Positions 44,846-56,439 of a stretch of DNA of 64,000 bases are shown piece after piece. The notes below the pieces were generated by a model that was not told where the DNA came from, made no database searches, and saw nothing but the letters and a program-made list of their open reading frames with translations. The stretch covers positions 186,001-250,000 of the forward strand of contig NW_019173935.1 of NCBI RefSeq assembly GCF_001642475.1. Direction: 5' to 3'. This DNA comes from Fonsecaea monophora (Eukaryota > Ascomycota > Eurotiomycetes > Chaetothyriales > Herpotrichiellaceae). Position 1 is the first letter of the stretch, and each line of letters begins with the position of its first letter. A program made the translations under genes and the position numbers.

Positions 44846-45498
44846 AAAATGGTGTGCCGACCTTTGTGGGTGATCAGTGACATCACCAAGAGCTCTCTAG
44901 AGAGAATTTGTTTTTCTGTGTGAAAAGAAAAAGAGCCGACCCGGACAAGGGGGTTATGAACTGTGCGAATGTTACCCAGGATGAAGAATGAAAGGATGAA
45001 ACCCTCACTGAGAGATGAAAAAGAAGATATGCCGTGGAAACACAAAAAAAAGATGTGACACTCAATGTCGCGGACAAAACTAACTTGTCAAGTGGCTAGA
45101 TGGCCGACGAGCGAGCTACAAAGAGCCACGAAGGGGGTTGGTTGGTTTGTCAAGGAAGTGTTTGATTTGATTTGATTTCGAATTTGCATGCAAAAGCGGA
45201 TATCCATATTGCCCGTCAACACAACCCAACAACAATGGTGGAGTACAACTATTACTCTATGAGCAAGACCTTGCCATAGGATGGCGGAGGTCGAATACAA
45301 TGAATGCTCTCTGTGTAATAACATCAAAGAGCTTGAGAATAACAATAGCCATAACCCAATTCTCGTCCAATCCGACGGTGTACTGGCCATTACCATTAGC
45401 ATTACCAATACCATGGCATCCATACCCATCCCATAATACAGCACTTGGTACAAACAAAAATAACACACTGCCAGCGTGAGCGTCGAGCGTCGGCGTCA
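44846..45498. other. Convergent 3' spacer
   Basis: This 653-base spacer lies between a plus-strand gene and a minus-strand reading frame. It contains short TTTGATTTGATTTCGA and ACCATTACCATTA-like repeats. No gene is seen. Confidence 0.4.
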
Positions 45499-46440
45499 TT
45501 ACTTCCTCTTCAAGTATCCCACTGGCTTCTTCTGGTTCTGAAACTGCCAAACCCTCAGCAACCCGTCATAACACTCCAGCGCCCAGTCCCAGAGGTCGGC
45601 CCTCCGCTGAGTTTCGTAGAACGAATCGTTAAGCACGATGCCCTTGGTCTTCAGTACCCAGCGTTGAGAAATGATCTCTCGTAGGAAGAGCAGAGCCTTG
45701 AGTTCCTTGGGATTCACTTTTCTCATCCTGGCTCGTCGGGCGAAAATCTGCGGAGATCCGAAGAGATGCCACATTTCCGGGGGCGGAAGGCCAGCGTTAG
45801 GAGGGACGGGGGATGCAAGGAGGCTGGCCCTGTTTTCCCATGGCTGCCGGATTTTCTTGGTGACGATGAGCCAATCGCGCATTCTCCTCCTGGGTTCAAC
45901 ATCACTTCTGACCTCCTCGAGATCGATGCCATCCAGTGCTGCGGCCGCGGCAGCGACATGCTGGATCAGGCGGTCCGGTCCACGCAGGCGAGGCTCTGTG
46001 GCACCACCACTTACTTCGTCGTAACGATAGCGCCAATCCCATTCCTCAACCACACAGATCTTTCTGCAAAGAATCTGATTATCAAATGGATCAGCTGCCC
46101 TCATAATGTGGAGCATGTGGCTCTCTCGTTTGTTCAAGGTTGTTCTAGTCGCTGCTGAGGTGTTGACGTCGCCATTCATCTCAAAGTCTCCAGATATAAG
46201 AGGTCCTTCGACCCACAAGGTCGTGGCCGGGCCATCAGGATCGCTGTCAAAGACGTCAAGGAACCGGGGCAATAATGGATCAGGCTGGGGTATAGTGATC
46301 TCAATTTCCCTGGGACTCTGTCGCGGATCGTTGCTGGCCTGTGCGCTCCCCTTGTCTTTTGCTTTTGCTTTTGCCTTTCCTTTGCCTTTTCGCGACGGAC
46401 CTTCCAGCGCTGCCGTCGCTGGGGATGGTGAAGGGATCTC
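45499..46440 (-). CDS. Unrecognised coding frame directly in frame behind the TAG at 46441-46443
   Basis: The frame runs 313 codons from GAG immediately after the TAG of the upstream open frame, with no stop until 45499. The first ATG is at 46179, leaving 226 residues. The first 56 residues are Ser/Pro/Lys-rich (RKGKGKAKAKAKDK). The rest looks like a real globular protein, rich in Trp and Arg (VVEEWDWRYRYDEV, MRDWLIVTKKIRQPW, RRADLWDWALECYDGLLRVWQF). Three possibilities remain: a separate gene starting at 46179 or from an undetected 5' exon; a C-terminal extension reached by splicing or readthrough; or an ancestral single gene split by a nonsense change. The function is unknown. Confidence 0.55.
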   Translation of the reverse strand, partial: EIPSPSPATAALEGPSRKGKGKAKAKAKDKGSAQASNDPRQSPREIEITIPQPDPLLPRFLDVFDSDPDGPATTLWVEGPLISGDFEMNGDVNTSAATRTTLNKRESHMLHIMRAADPFDNQILCRKICVVEEWDWRYRYDEVSGGATEPRLRGPDRLIQHVAAAAAALDGIDLEEVRSDVEPRRRMRDWLIVTKKIRQPWENRASLLASPVPPNAGLPPPEMWHLFGSPQIFARRARMRKVNPKELKALLFLREIISQRWVLKTKGIVLNDSFYETQRRADLWDWALECYDGLLRVWQFQNQKKPVGYLKRK

Positions 46441-49180
46441 CTAGCCCTTCACACCCAACGATCCGATTAGACCATCTCTCCATCGCCCGATGTCCTTCGC
46501 CTTTTTGTTCCAGAGTTTCTCAGTCTTTTCCATCTCTTTGCGTGCGGCATCAAGTGCTTTTTGTGATTCCTGGACACGTTTCTGTAGCGCGTCCGCGTCA
46601 AGAAGACGGACATTCACATTTTCTGTCGTTGCAGTGTTTGCTGTAGCAGCAGGTGCCGATGGCGCCGGCGAGAGTTTGTTTGCGTGTTGAGGACCCGTGC
46701 TCGGACCAGCAGTGACGCGATTGTCCTGCTGTGCAGGATCTTCCATGCCCATTGATGGGCCTCTTGAGGGCAAGCGCAGCGCATTCGTCCTAGAATGCGG
46801 ACCCAGGCCGGGAAGAGAGTTGATCCGCCCACTAGAGGTAACTCTGGTGGCTTGATGAGGGTCCCGAGTGGAGAGATCCCAGCTCCCGGGCATGTTGACC
46901 GGATCGTCGCCATCAAGGCCTTCCTCGCCCTCCTCATCCAGGCCTTCTCCATCGCCGTACAGCTCCTCTTCGCCTTCTTCATCGCTATCGCCGATCTCGC
47001 CGTCGATCTCGCCGTCTTCGTCGTCAAATGGCTCAAACTCGTCGTCATCAATCATCTCACCATCCTCGCCCATGATCCAAACTACACCGTGCCGTTCACC
47101 CTGTCTGGCAAGCCTCTCCATCCCGCCGCCAAGGTTGGTGTAATCGTCGGCTTCGAGGACACCCAGTCCAGCCATGGTACCCACGTCTCCGAACTCCTCT
47201 AGATAAAGTTGTCGTCGCTCTTCAAGCTCGAGTAGCTTCTCACCCTCATCAGCGCTGAGATGTCTTAGGACCCATCCATTAGGTGTCACCAGACATCTCT
47301 TCAGTAGATCGTCTTTTCGCTCCCCTGCATCGGCAACACTAACGGCATTGCCGTCCTTCAGTGCTTGCTTCTCCTTGAGTGGTAGGTAGATATAACCAAA
47401 AGCATCGTTGGCACTGTATCCGTTGCCATCAAGATACTCTTGGCCGCGTCGGGGGTCTGACGGTAACTTATACGTGGCCGAGTTGAACGACGGTGGATTG
47501 AGCCACGGGTGATCCCGAGAGAGGTCCCCCATTTGGATGAGCGAGGAGAAGATCTTAGGCATCGAGGAGATATGCTCGTTGAGGAGTTTTTGCATAGCTG
47601 CGTGGGCCGAAACGTCGTCAGTGGCTGCTGCCATCTTCTCCGTGTCGTTGTACAGGTCGCGCATTGTGTAGGTGCTCTTGGCCTCCTCGAATCTAGACGT
47701 AGACTCGTGTCGGGGTGTTGATGTTCGAGAAGAGCCTGATTTCTGAGTGTGGCTCGCAGGTTTTTCTGCCTGGTGCGAGGCGGGAAGAGCAGCCTTCTCC
47801 TTTTCCTCTGCCTTTTTTGGATCTGCTTTTGCCTCAATCGTTTCCACCTTCTGTTTTTCGGTTATGTCCTGCGATTTGATGCCAACATTCTCTGTCTTTG
47901 GCTTCACTCTCTCGTCGCCACTAGCTGGAGCGCTACTCCCCACTCGCTGCTTCTTTTGTTTCTTTTGTCGAGCGATGACCGGCGCAACCTCTTCCACTAC
48001 GGGCGTTGTAGCAGCGCTTGGGACCGTATCTGTGGTTTCAGTTGTCTTCTTCGCCTTCTCTCGGCGTTCTTTCTTTAGTTGGGCCTTGCTTTTGGTTCGT
48101 TCTGGAGCAGATCCAACAATACTAGGCGGAGGAGAGCTTGCACGGGATGCGTCATGGGAAAGGCGCTCAGACATTGCTGGAGTCGAAGGCCTACTAAGCT
48201 GAGCCGATGACAGAGATAGCCGCCTCGAGCCTTTCTTGATAGCAGAGATTGGAGGCACAGCGCTGGATTTCTCGGTCGTAGAAGAAGCAGGGGTCTGTTC
48301 TAGCGTCTTGCTAAGCGTACCAGTTGTCACGCGTAGAGTTCTTGGCCGTGGGATAGACGTCCTCGATGTCTCGGATGGAGTTGCAGTTACAGGCGTAGTC
48401 GGTCGAGGGCTCATAGTCGCCGGTGTCCCAACGACCGCCGAATCCAAAATCGGCGTGGCAGATTTGTCCAATGCACTGGTATTGACAGAAGGCAGCGATG
48501 AGGTGGTAGGGGCATCTGAGGCGGTCCCTGAAGGCAATTCTGTTCTTCCAGATTTCGCTGCTGGAGCTTTCCCTTTGCCCTTGATGTCTTCGACCTTTGC
48601 AGGAGTACGGGGATCATCTTTCTTCTGAGGTTTCTCATCAACTCTTCCCAATACATCTGACTTTTTCTCAGTCTCAAGCTTCTGGCGGCTGGACTTTGGC
48701 TGAGGGGAGCCCAGACTGATATCAGTCACTCCAAGGCTAGACTTCTTGCTTGAGATAGGGGCATCCTCAACCGGCGTGACCTTGGCGTCTTCCTTTGTTT
48801 TCGGAGTTGATGTGCGAGGGGCAATCGGAACGATTGGCACTGCTGGAGCGATAGGTACGGAACTGACTGATGTACTTCGTTGGCCGACCGCCTGAGAAGG
48901 CTGGGTTGGAGACGTCGACCTGATGGGAGGGGGATGTCCGTGGCTGAGCTCAAATCCAGGAGGAACTTTCGGTGTCGATGACCGGAGGCCGGAGCTGTAA
49001 TGACTCTGGAAGGACGAGACGCGTGAATGCAGAGCTGAAGGCTGTGTCTCGGGACGGGCTGGCAGAGGGGGGAAATTCTTCTCATCCACTGCAAGGACAA
49101 GGTTAGCGAAGCATCCCAAACAACATCTAAATGCAGAGAGGACGCAGCCAGAACCATCAGACGTCGCGGCGGTGGGTACT
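46441..49180 (-). CDS. Large low-complexity protein, possibly NOT4-tail-related
   Basis: The main exon is 49088-46441, preceded by a clear acceptor (branch GCTAACC, TTGCAG). One model uses donor GTACCC at 49179, which would assemble the start codon from A at 49180 and TG at 49088-49087 to give 882 residues (MDEKNFPPLPARPE). The first half is Ser/Thr/Pro/Lys-rich with TPKVPPGFELSHG and a basic RTKSKAQLKKERREKAKK. A helical region follows (TYTMRDLYNDTEKMAAATDD; GWVLRHLSADEGEKLLELEERR), then an acidic Asp/Glu tract, then a C-terminal coiled coil (LQKRVQESQKALDAARKEMEKTEKLW). Such segments resemble tails I associate with fungal NOT4, whose gene ends 456 bases upstream, so one transcription unit is possible. 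The function is otherwise unknown. Confidence 0.65.
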
Positions 49181-49635
49181 TGACACGGGCAACAGGGTGC
49201 AGGCAAAGACAATCAGGCTTTTCGCATCATCAGATCCCTCAGCACAAGACTTTTCTTTTTACAGTCTCTAGAACATTTCACCTAAAATGATTTGTAAGAA
49301 ATTGTTTTTCTGATCTGCCTGACCTTTTCGTAGCATGGTCAGAGAAGGGTACTAACATACATAACAAAGCCGTGAAAATCGGGACGATTGATGCCGCTGA
49401 AGAAAAGCCTGATGCCGATAGATTGATTTTTCGATGCGTCCCACGCTCGCCCGGGACCATGACTGTGACCATGCCGTGACTCCACTAAGCTTTCGCCATT
49501 CGGCTACTAGCTTATGCATTGCTCGCTGATCCGAACAGGTAGGCCTCATACCACCAACGCCAAACAGAATCCATCATAAAGAAGAGAAAAGGAATGAAAG
49601 GGCAATTGAGATGTTGTGGTTGGGATGTCGTCTGG
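49181..49635. other. Spacer between NOT4 and the downstream low-complexity gene
   Basis: A 455-base spacer on the minus strand holds the NOT4 3' flank and the putative leader of the next gene. A 21-codon frame (MMDSVWRWWYEAYLFG...) lies just after NOT4, but I see no reason to call it a gene. Confidence 0.4.
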
Positions 49636-52087
49636 TCACCATCGATTGTACCCGCCGCCGCCGTATAGGTTCGATTGCTGGTACCCACCTTGATTACCCC
49701 CAAACAGCCCCTGCCCTGTCGTGGTGCCCTGATGGACTCTTGCTGACGCAATGCTCGGGTCTGCAAGATGCTCTACACCACCTCCTGAAGAGGAAGTGTT
49801 AGCGTGTCTGTGCTTCTTGCCCTTTTTCCTTTGCTTGACAAGTCCGGGGTCTTGGTATGTCTGATACTGAGCGTAGAGCGGGTTGAGGACGCCAGGGGCA
49901 GGGGCTGATAATGGGGGTGACCGAAGGGGGTTATTTTGCAAGGAAAGGAGCAACTCACGCTTAGACAGATCATGACCTTGATTTGTTCCACTGCGATTTC
50001 TCGAATAGACATCGGCGTTAATGTCTTTGGAAGTTCCGAAACCAGGGTTTGTGAAATTCTGGCCATGAGCGAACATGCCACCGCCACTAACGGGAGGCGT
50101 CCCCGCTGTTGGTAAACCAGGTGGAGGTCCTTGAACGCCGCTGGAATAGAAGTTCTGCTGCTGCCCTTGGAAGCGACTGGTTGTCCCAGCTTTGGCGTCG
50201 GTATTGAAGTATCTGGAACCGTGACGTTGATGACTGCTAATCTGCTCGTACTGGGCTTGGCTGTACTGTGGTCCTCTTCTGTCAAAATCTGACATCTCGA
50301 AAGCGATGTTCTGGGAGCTGGGTTGACCGAGGCCTGGTGCTTGTGGCAGATTGCTAGTGTTGAGAAGGCCCAATTGTTGTCGTTGTTGAGGCGTCAAACT
50401 GCGATTATTCAAAGCCGTTGAGGGAAATTGGTCGCTCAACGACTGGGAGGGCCGTCCAATCGCACCACGAGCTGAAGAACCTCGAGGATCATCCTCTGGT
50501 TCGCCCCCTAGCGCGAGGCTACCAGCAACGATGTTGTCTTCGTCTAGAGTCTCTTCGGCGGCAGATGTGGCTTGGGCTTCTAGCTTGGCCTTTGCCTCAG
50601 CCTCTAGCTTTGCACGTTCGGCTTCTTCTTTCTCCCGCATAGCGCGCCGTTTGGCACCGCCATAAGGGTCGATAAAACAGGGCATGTCGTCCACTGCGGC
50701 GCGAGCTTCGGGGCTGAGACACGAGTCGTCGTAAATGAACCGGTAACTCCGTGATACACATCGTAGAACCTCCTCGTATTGTTTTTGGATTGGGTCCAGA
50801 GGTTTCGGCTTCGGTTTGGAAACTGTTTGGTCTGGTCTCGATACCGTCTTTGACGGGGCGGTCGAAGTGGATGGTTGACCGGCATGAGGCTCCTTACCTT
50901 TGTGCTCGTCCGTTTTCTGAGCAGCCAGCGAAGCATGTGTAATTTGCGGACTGGGAGTGGCCCTGCTGTTGGTCTGACTTGCTCGCCTCGTGCGTGCGAC
51001 GGACGCATTGGCGGTTGCCCAGCTGGCCGTGGAGGGTAAGGCAGAACCATCGTGGGAATTCTTCCTGCTGTTGTCATTCTCTTTGCTCCCTTGCCGAGCC
51101 ATTGGTTGGGTGACTGAGTTTTGGGCGGCGGAATGGGGTCGAGGTGGAGGGTTCATTTGCGAAGTCGTGGCTGACACTGCAGGTCGAATCGGTAGTTTTG
51201 CGCCGTGGGGTTCGTTCTGCAATGAGCTGTGCTGGCCATCTTCACCCGTCTCATGAAGAAAGCTGCAGTTTTTATTGGTACACGTTTCCCCTCGCAGATA
51301 GGCGGAGCAGTACTTGGTGGTGCCAAATTGGGCTCTCAGAACACGATCGCCGTTGAGAGATCCATCGACAGTGTTGATGCAGAGAGCAGCGTCCTCTTTG
51401 CGAGCATATGTCACGTAAACGCCGATTCCCTGGTTAGCAGCGCCTGGTTTGGCTTTGCTCACCACAATTTTCTCTATTTCGCCGTACTGACCGAAATATT
51501 CTGGACCTCGGAGTGTTTGAAGCAGTGCCTGTTCATCTTTGATCTGTGGTATGAGGCCGATAACGTAAACAAGATTTTGTTGCTTGACACGCACACCAGC
51601 TAGATTGCGACGTGAAGAATTCTCCACTTCACGTTTCTCGGTTTCCTTTCGTTTGGCTGCGGCTTGCTTTTTATTCTTGTTTAGTTGGTCGAGTTTGAAT
51701 TCTTCAGCTGTTGGGATTTTGTACTGGATGGTCTTTTCATCGTAAGGTCTTCGACAGTTTGGGCAAGTGCTCTTTTCGTAGGTAGTCTTCAGACTGTTGA
51801 AGCAGAACTGACATATCTGCGTCGAGTGTTAGTAGTGATCGAGCCAAAATCGAATGGGCCGACATCAGAGTGCTGGAGATGGTACAAGTATTCTAGGGAG
51901 TCGAGGCTTACCTGGTAGCCACAAGGACATGGTCTGAAGTTCTTGTCGGATAGATCAAACTCTTCGATGCACAGTGGGCTGTTTGTCACGTAATCAGCCT
52001 CGACCCAACATTGCGACAGATCGACTGCAGCTGAACTCACCAAGTCTCCTCGTCATCATCGATGACGGTATCCTGCGACCTACTCAT
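49636..52087 (-). CDS. NOT4: NOT4, RING E3 ubiquitin ligase of the CCR4-NOT complex
   Basis: Three exons (52087-52041, 51978-51912, 51816-49636) over introns of 62 and 95 bases give 764 residues. The N-terminal C4C4 RING reads CPLCIEEF, CPCGYQICQFC and CPNCRRPY, split by both introns. A basic coiled linker (about 75-105) leads to an RRM (LVYVIGL, GVYVTYARKEDAALCI) and a CCCH finger (CSAYLRGETCTNKNCSFLH). The long tail contains GVQGPPPGL, TPPVSGGGMF and KKHRHANTSSSGGG, ending GGYNRW, as in other filamentous fungi. NOT4 ubiquitinates ribosomal and stalled-nascent-chain substrates and tethers to CCR4-NOT. It is divergent from NUO-30 with a 460-base shared promoter. Confidence 0.95.
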
Positions 52088-52547
52088 AACGGGGGAGGTG
52101 ATGATATGGTTGTGAAAAGTTCCACCTCTTTCGGCTCCTGCACCAGTGAATAAAGGTTAAGAGTGTCCTCCATGCACTATGGGGTTTAATGTCGAGTCTG
52201 GTGCGTAGTAGTCATCTGAGGAGTACTGGGCAGTTTGGGGGACTGAGTTTCAGGAGTGATATTGATTGTGACGAATGGCTGAAATGAGGCAAAAGGGAGT
52301 ATACAAAGTGAAGCGAAATGAAATACGCCAGCGAAAGCCACGGAGAGAAGGCGAAGGTTGCGTTGCAAAGACTCGCGACTGCGGCAAAGAACCTTGCACT
52401 AAGCCAGATAGCGTCTAGTAGACAAGCTCCGGTCTTGGCATTTCAAAGAGCTCCGCCATGACCCTGCGAGGTTATGGGACTGCTTCATCTTGTCAATGAG
52501 ATTCTGTCTGATCCAGGCCTGCATTTCCACGGTCTGAGACCTGCAAA
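52088..52547. promoter_or_regulatory. Bidirectional promoter NOT4/NUO-30
   Basis: This 460-base divergent spacer shows no coding frame and no strong TATA box, as expected for two housekeeping genes. Confidence 0.5.
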
Positions 52548-53492
52548 ATGTCGTCGACAAAGACAATACTGCGTCTGGCTAGCAAGAGGCCGCTAGGTGC
52601 GGTTTCACAGGCTAAGGGATACGTCCAGCGCGCTTCCCTTTCTCAATCGACGAGGAGTTATGCCGCCGACAAACCTGGACCTGACCTCAGAACAGCCGGG
52701 CCCGATCTCCTCTCCGAGCTGCGAAAGGCTCCTCGCCCGCGTGAGTATGGAATAATGAAGAATCCGAACAAACTGCTGACTTTCGGAGAAGCCCAGGGTA
52801 AACTATCAGCACCCATCGTCAATGACGCAGACAAATATGCAGACAAAGCCCTGCCTCTCCATCAATACGGCCAATACCTGATGTCCTGCCTACCCAAATA
52901 TATCCAGCAGTTCTCAGTATGGAAGGACGAACTCTGCATCTACATTTGTCCCACCGGTGTCATTCCTGTCTTTACGTTTCTCAAGTACCACACTGCGGCA
53001 GAATATACCATGGTTGCAGATATTACTGCAGTGGACTTTCCTACCAAGAGCTACCGGTTTGAAGTTGTATACAACCTGCTCAGTGTGCGACACAACTCCA
53101 GAATACGAGTCAAGACATATGCGGATGAAGCGACCCCAGTCCCTTCCATCACGTCCCTCTACGACGGCGCAAACTGGTATGAGAGGGAGGTCTATGACAT
53201 GTTTGGTGTATTCTTCACTGGCCACCCTGATCTACGGCGAATAATGACGGACTACGGTTTCGATGGACATCCGCTGCGCAAGGATTTCCCCTTGACTGGG
53301 TATACCGAAATCAGATACGATGAGGAGAAGAAGCGAATTGTGGTGGAGCCCCTTGAAATGACACAGGCGTACCGAAACTTTGAGGGTGGTTCAAGTGCTT
53401 GGGAACAGGTTGGTGTTGGCTCGGACCGGAAACCAGCAGAGTTCAAATTGCCCACACCGAAGCCTGAAGAGAAGAAGGAGGAGAAGAAATAG
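52548..53492 (+). CDS. NADH:ubiquinone oxidoreductase 30-kDa (NDUFS3/Nad9-type) subunit, mitochondrial
   Basis: This core subunit of the complex I peripheral arm (NUO-30.4 in Neurospora) has 314 residues in one exon. The first 40 residues are rich in Arg/Ser/Ala and lack acids (ILRLASKRPLGAVSQAKGYVQRASLSQSTRSYAA), a mitochondrial presequence, here only indicated by its composition. The mature protein contains the family signature WYEREVYDMFGVFFTGHPDL and DYGFDGHPLRKDFPLTGY, plus YNLLSVRHNSRIRVKTYA. The Lys/Glu-rich tail (PEEKKEEKK) is typical of fungal members. It lies on the matrix side near the Q-binding region. The identification is secure. Confidence 0.97.
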   Translation: MSSTKTILRLASKRPLGAVSQAKGYVQRASLSQSTRSYAADKPGPDLRTAGPDLLSELRKAPRPREYGIMKNPNKLLTFGEAQGKLSAPIVNDADKYADKALPLHQYGQYLMSCLPKYIQQFSVWKDELCIYICPTGVIPVFTFLKYHTAAEYTMVADITAVDFPTKSYRFEVVYNLLSVRHNSRIRVKTYADEATPVPSITSLYDGANWYEREVYDMFGVFFTGHPDLRRIMTDYGFDGHPLRKDFPLTGYTEIRYDEEKKRIVVEPLEMTQAYRNFEGGSSAWEQVGVGSDRKPAEFKLPTPKPEEKKEEKK

Positions 53493-54564
53493 CCCCAGCA
53501 GTCTTGCTGGCCGAAGTCTGCAAAGGTTCATGAATTGGAGGAGAGAATGTGGAGCGTCTCAAGACGCCATGTACATACGGGAGTCGATACATCAACACGG
53601 TTGCATTGCAGCCTCTCGTCTCCAAAAGATACTGACATCCAGTCCCTTTGCAAGCGCATTCACTTCCCCTCCCACTTTATAAGGCATCACGACCAACAAC
53701 CCCAAAATGGTCCACATTCATCTCATTGTGAGCGACCTCGACTGCGCATTCGCGTAGTGGAGACAGTCTCCTCGTCGCTCCAGGATTTTAATCTATCTCC
53801 AACCAGTAATAGGTATATACATAACATCCTTGTAGATTCCCGTACCTCATTGAGTCTCCCATGTCCCCTCCCTTTCGTCATTAGCACAGTTTTTTTTTTT
53901 TCCCTTTACTTTTTGCCCATTTCTTTCAGAATATTACTTGGTCATCGAGGGTGCGTGGTTCTTCGTTCCCGCAACGTGTACATATCACGGAACATTTTCT
54001 AGAAGATCCATCCATCTGCAGACATAATACAATACACCTGACACACAGTACAAAGCTACGGAAGCATAGTAGGGTGTATGCACCTTTGCATCTATCTCCT
54101 GCACGTGGGCAAGTGGGACCTCTTCTGTGCTGGGGAGAGGCTTTGCCATTGCTTCTACTTCTGCTTCTACTTCTCTCCGCCGTAAGCTGACCAGTCAAGA
54201 TCCTTACCAGGTCGCGTGTGTTTGAATGGTGGGAGAGTGGGTGTCAACTTCATCAAGAGTCTGGAAACTGCGAGACTAGAACTGGTTTCTTGACCGCTGT
54301 GACATTTTAACTCTCCCCATCTCCTAGGTAGGTATTTATTCCGGTTCTACACCACCTCGATGATGGATGGCTATATGGCATGGAAAAGCAGTGCTTCCGC
54401 TTCCGACAGGCGTCTCCGCGCAGGTAAGATTATTTGCGCAAGGATGTTGAAAGTTGAAAAGTTGACGACCTGATCTCTATCTATCTGGTGTATTCAATGT
54501 GACGGTCCCTGGCCTTTTTTTTTGGTTGAACAAATCCGGACTCCTGTCTTCTCAATAAGGACTC
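53493..54564. other. Convergent 3' spacer (1.07 kb)
   Basis: The region contains a T-run at about 53890-53901, a CTTCTACTTCTG-type repeat at about 54149-54175 and a further T-run near 54517. No gene is seen. It is unusually long for a convergent spacer. Confidence 0.4.
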
Positions 54565-56439
54565 TCAAAGAGTGACGCTGCTGACACTCAAGACGCCCTT
54601 GGCGCCGACGAGCTCTCTCTTGAGGTCGTCACCCACCTCTTTGTCCACACCCAGTATCATGAGTGCCTCGGTTGTCTCTTTGGGAGGGGGAGCAGGGGCT
54701 GAGCCTTTCGCGGCCAAGTTAGCAGAGAACGTCGCGGGCGCCACGCTCATAAAGTTGATATTGACGCCTTCTCGGCCGAGGATGCTGCCCACGACACCAA
54801 TCTTGCCTGGTGAATCGTAATTGTGGCAGATCAGCAAGGTGCCTTCGGGCACAAAGGACGTCGCGAAGCGATCCAGCCGGGAAATGAAGGGCGAGTTATC
54901 GCTGCAGTAGCCGGAGATGATGTGCTGCTTGCTGGCAGGCTGTGCCTGCTGGTCGCCTGCTGCATTCGACGATATTGAGAGTCCTTCAAGCGCGCTAGAA
55001 TGCCGGCTTAACGACGGAGATCGGCTCGCAGGTCGTGCGATGAGGGTGACCAAGCTCGAGTACGCTTGCGTGGACGGGTCTCGAGACTTCTGCTCGTTGA
55101 CAAAGATCCCTCTCTCCTTGGCCACCATCTCCGCGTTGACGATGTTGACGTTGAACCCCTCAGCATCGGAAATAGGTGAAGTGAGCCCTTTGATCAGGGC
55201 CGCAAAGAGCGGTTTCGTACTCGACATGTTTGCGATCTCGCCCTCGTAGATGAGGTCGAATGTATTCATGTTCCTCTGGTGGAGGGGCTGTGTAGGGGAT
55301 GTAAAGTGTTGCGTGTACAAAGATCCCATCTTTTCCACCAGTTTCACGAAAGGTTGAAGAGTCTTGTATTCGGCGGGTAGGATGATGGGTGCGTTCACAG
55401 CGCTCCTCGGTAGGTCTCCCGCCAGTATCTGGAGGACCTGTTCGCAGACGTCTATGGAGACGTTTTCTTGTGCTTCAACCGTCGACGCACCAAGATGTGG
55501 TGTTGCGATGCATTTGGGATGTTGGACTAGTTTTGCTGCAGATGAGTTCGGGTCCTTATGTGGTGGTTCCGAAGTAAACACATCGATCGCTGCGCCGGCT
55601 ATTTGTCCAGATTCCAAGGCAGCCAGAAGGGCTTCTTCATCGATGATGCCTCCACGGGCTACGTTGAGGATGCGGGCGCCACGTTTCATCGAGTTGAGTT
55701 CGGCTGTTGACAGCATACCGCGGGTTGCAGCAAGCATTGGTGTGTGAATTGTCAGGAAGTCGACAACAGGCAACAGCTCGGACAGAGACTCGACGAGTTG
55801 GACGTTGGCAGCGGCCGCCACTGATGGGGAGGCATAGGGATCTGCTGCGACCACATTCATGCCCAGCCCGCGGGCCATTCGAGCGACAATCAAACCGACT
55901 AACAGACACCAAAATCGTCAGAACCAGCCTCGACCCATGATGAAGATGGAGAAAACATGTATACCTTTCCCTAAGCCCACAACTCCCAGCGTCTTCCCCT
56001 TGACCTCCACACCAACAAGCCTGCTCCTCTCCCATTTCCCTGCTTTGAGACTTGCACATGCATCGGGGACATTCCTCGCCATGCTCATCAACAGGGCAAT
56101 AGTATGCTCGGCAGCAGCCTGAATATTCCCACTTGGGGAATTCACCACAACAATGCCCAACCGCGTTGCAGCAGGGACATCGACATTATCTACACCAACG
56201 CCGGCTCGGGCGACTACTTTCAACTTCCGCCCTGCCTGCAGGAGATCGTTGGTGACCTTTGTCTCAGATCGGACGAGCAGAGCATCGTAATCCGGGATGA
56301 TCGAGACAAGTTGTTCCGGCGTTAGACCTTGCTTTTCATCGACGATAAGGGTTTTCCGAAGCAGAGCCAGTCCGTCTGGGGACAGTTTCTCCGGACAGAG
56401 GACTCGGGCCTGGACTGTATCACCATTGCTGGTAGCCAT
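54565..56439 (-). CDS. D-3-phosphoglycerate dehydrogenase with ACT domain
   Basis: This enzyme catalyses the first step of serine synthesis, oxidising 3-phosphoglycerate with NAD. Two exons (56439-55965, 55898-54565) over a 66-base intron give 602 residues; the splice restores the dinucleotide motif GLGKVGLIVARMA. Catalytic landmarks are the Arg in NVARGGIID, the downstream Glu of the same region and the His in TPHLGAST. The intervening domain (NMNTFDLIYEGEIA; VNIVNAEMVAKERGI) is followed by a C-terminal ACT domain (GTLLICHNYDSPGKIGVVGSIL), where serine may act as feedback inhibitor. A Ser/Ala/Gln-rich insert of about 40 residues precedes the ACT domain. A Pro/Ala insert also lies within the ACT fold. 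Confidence 0.96.
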
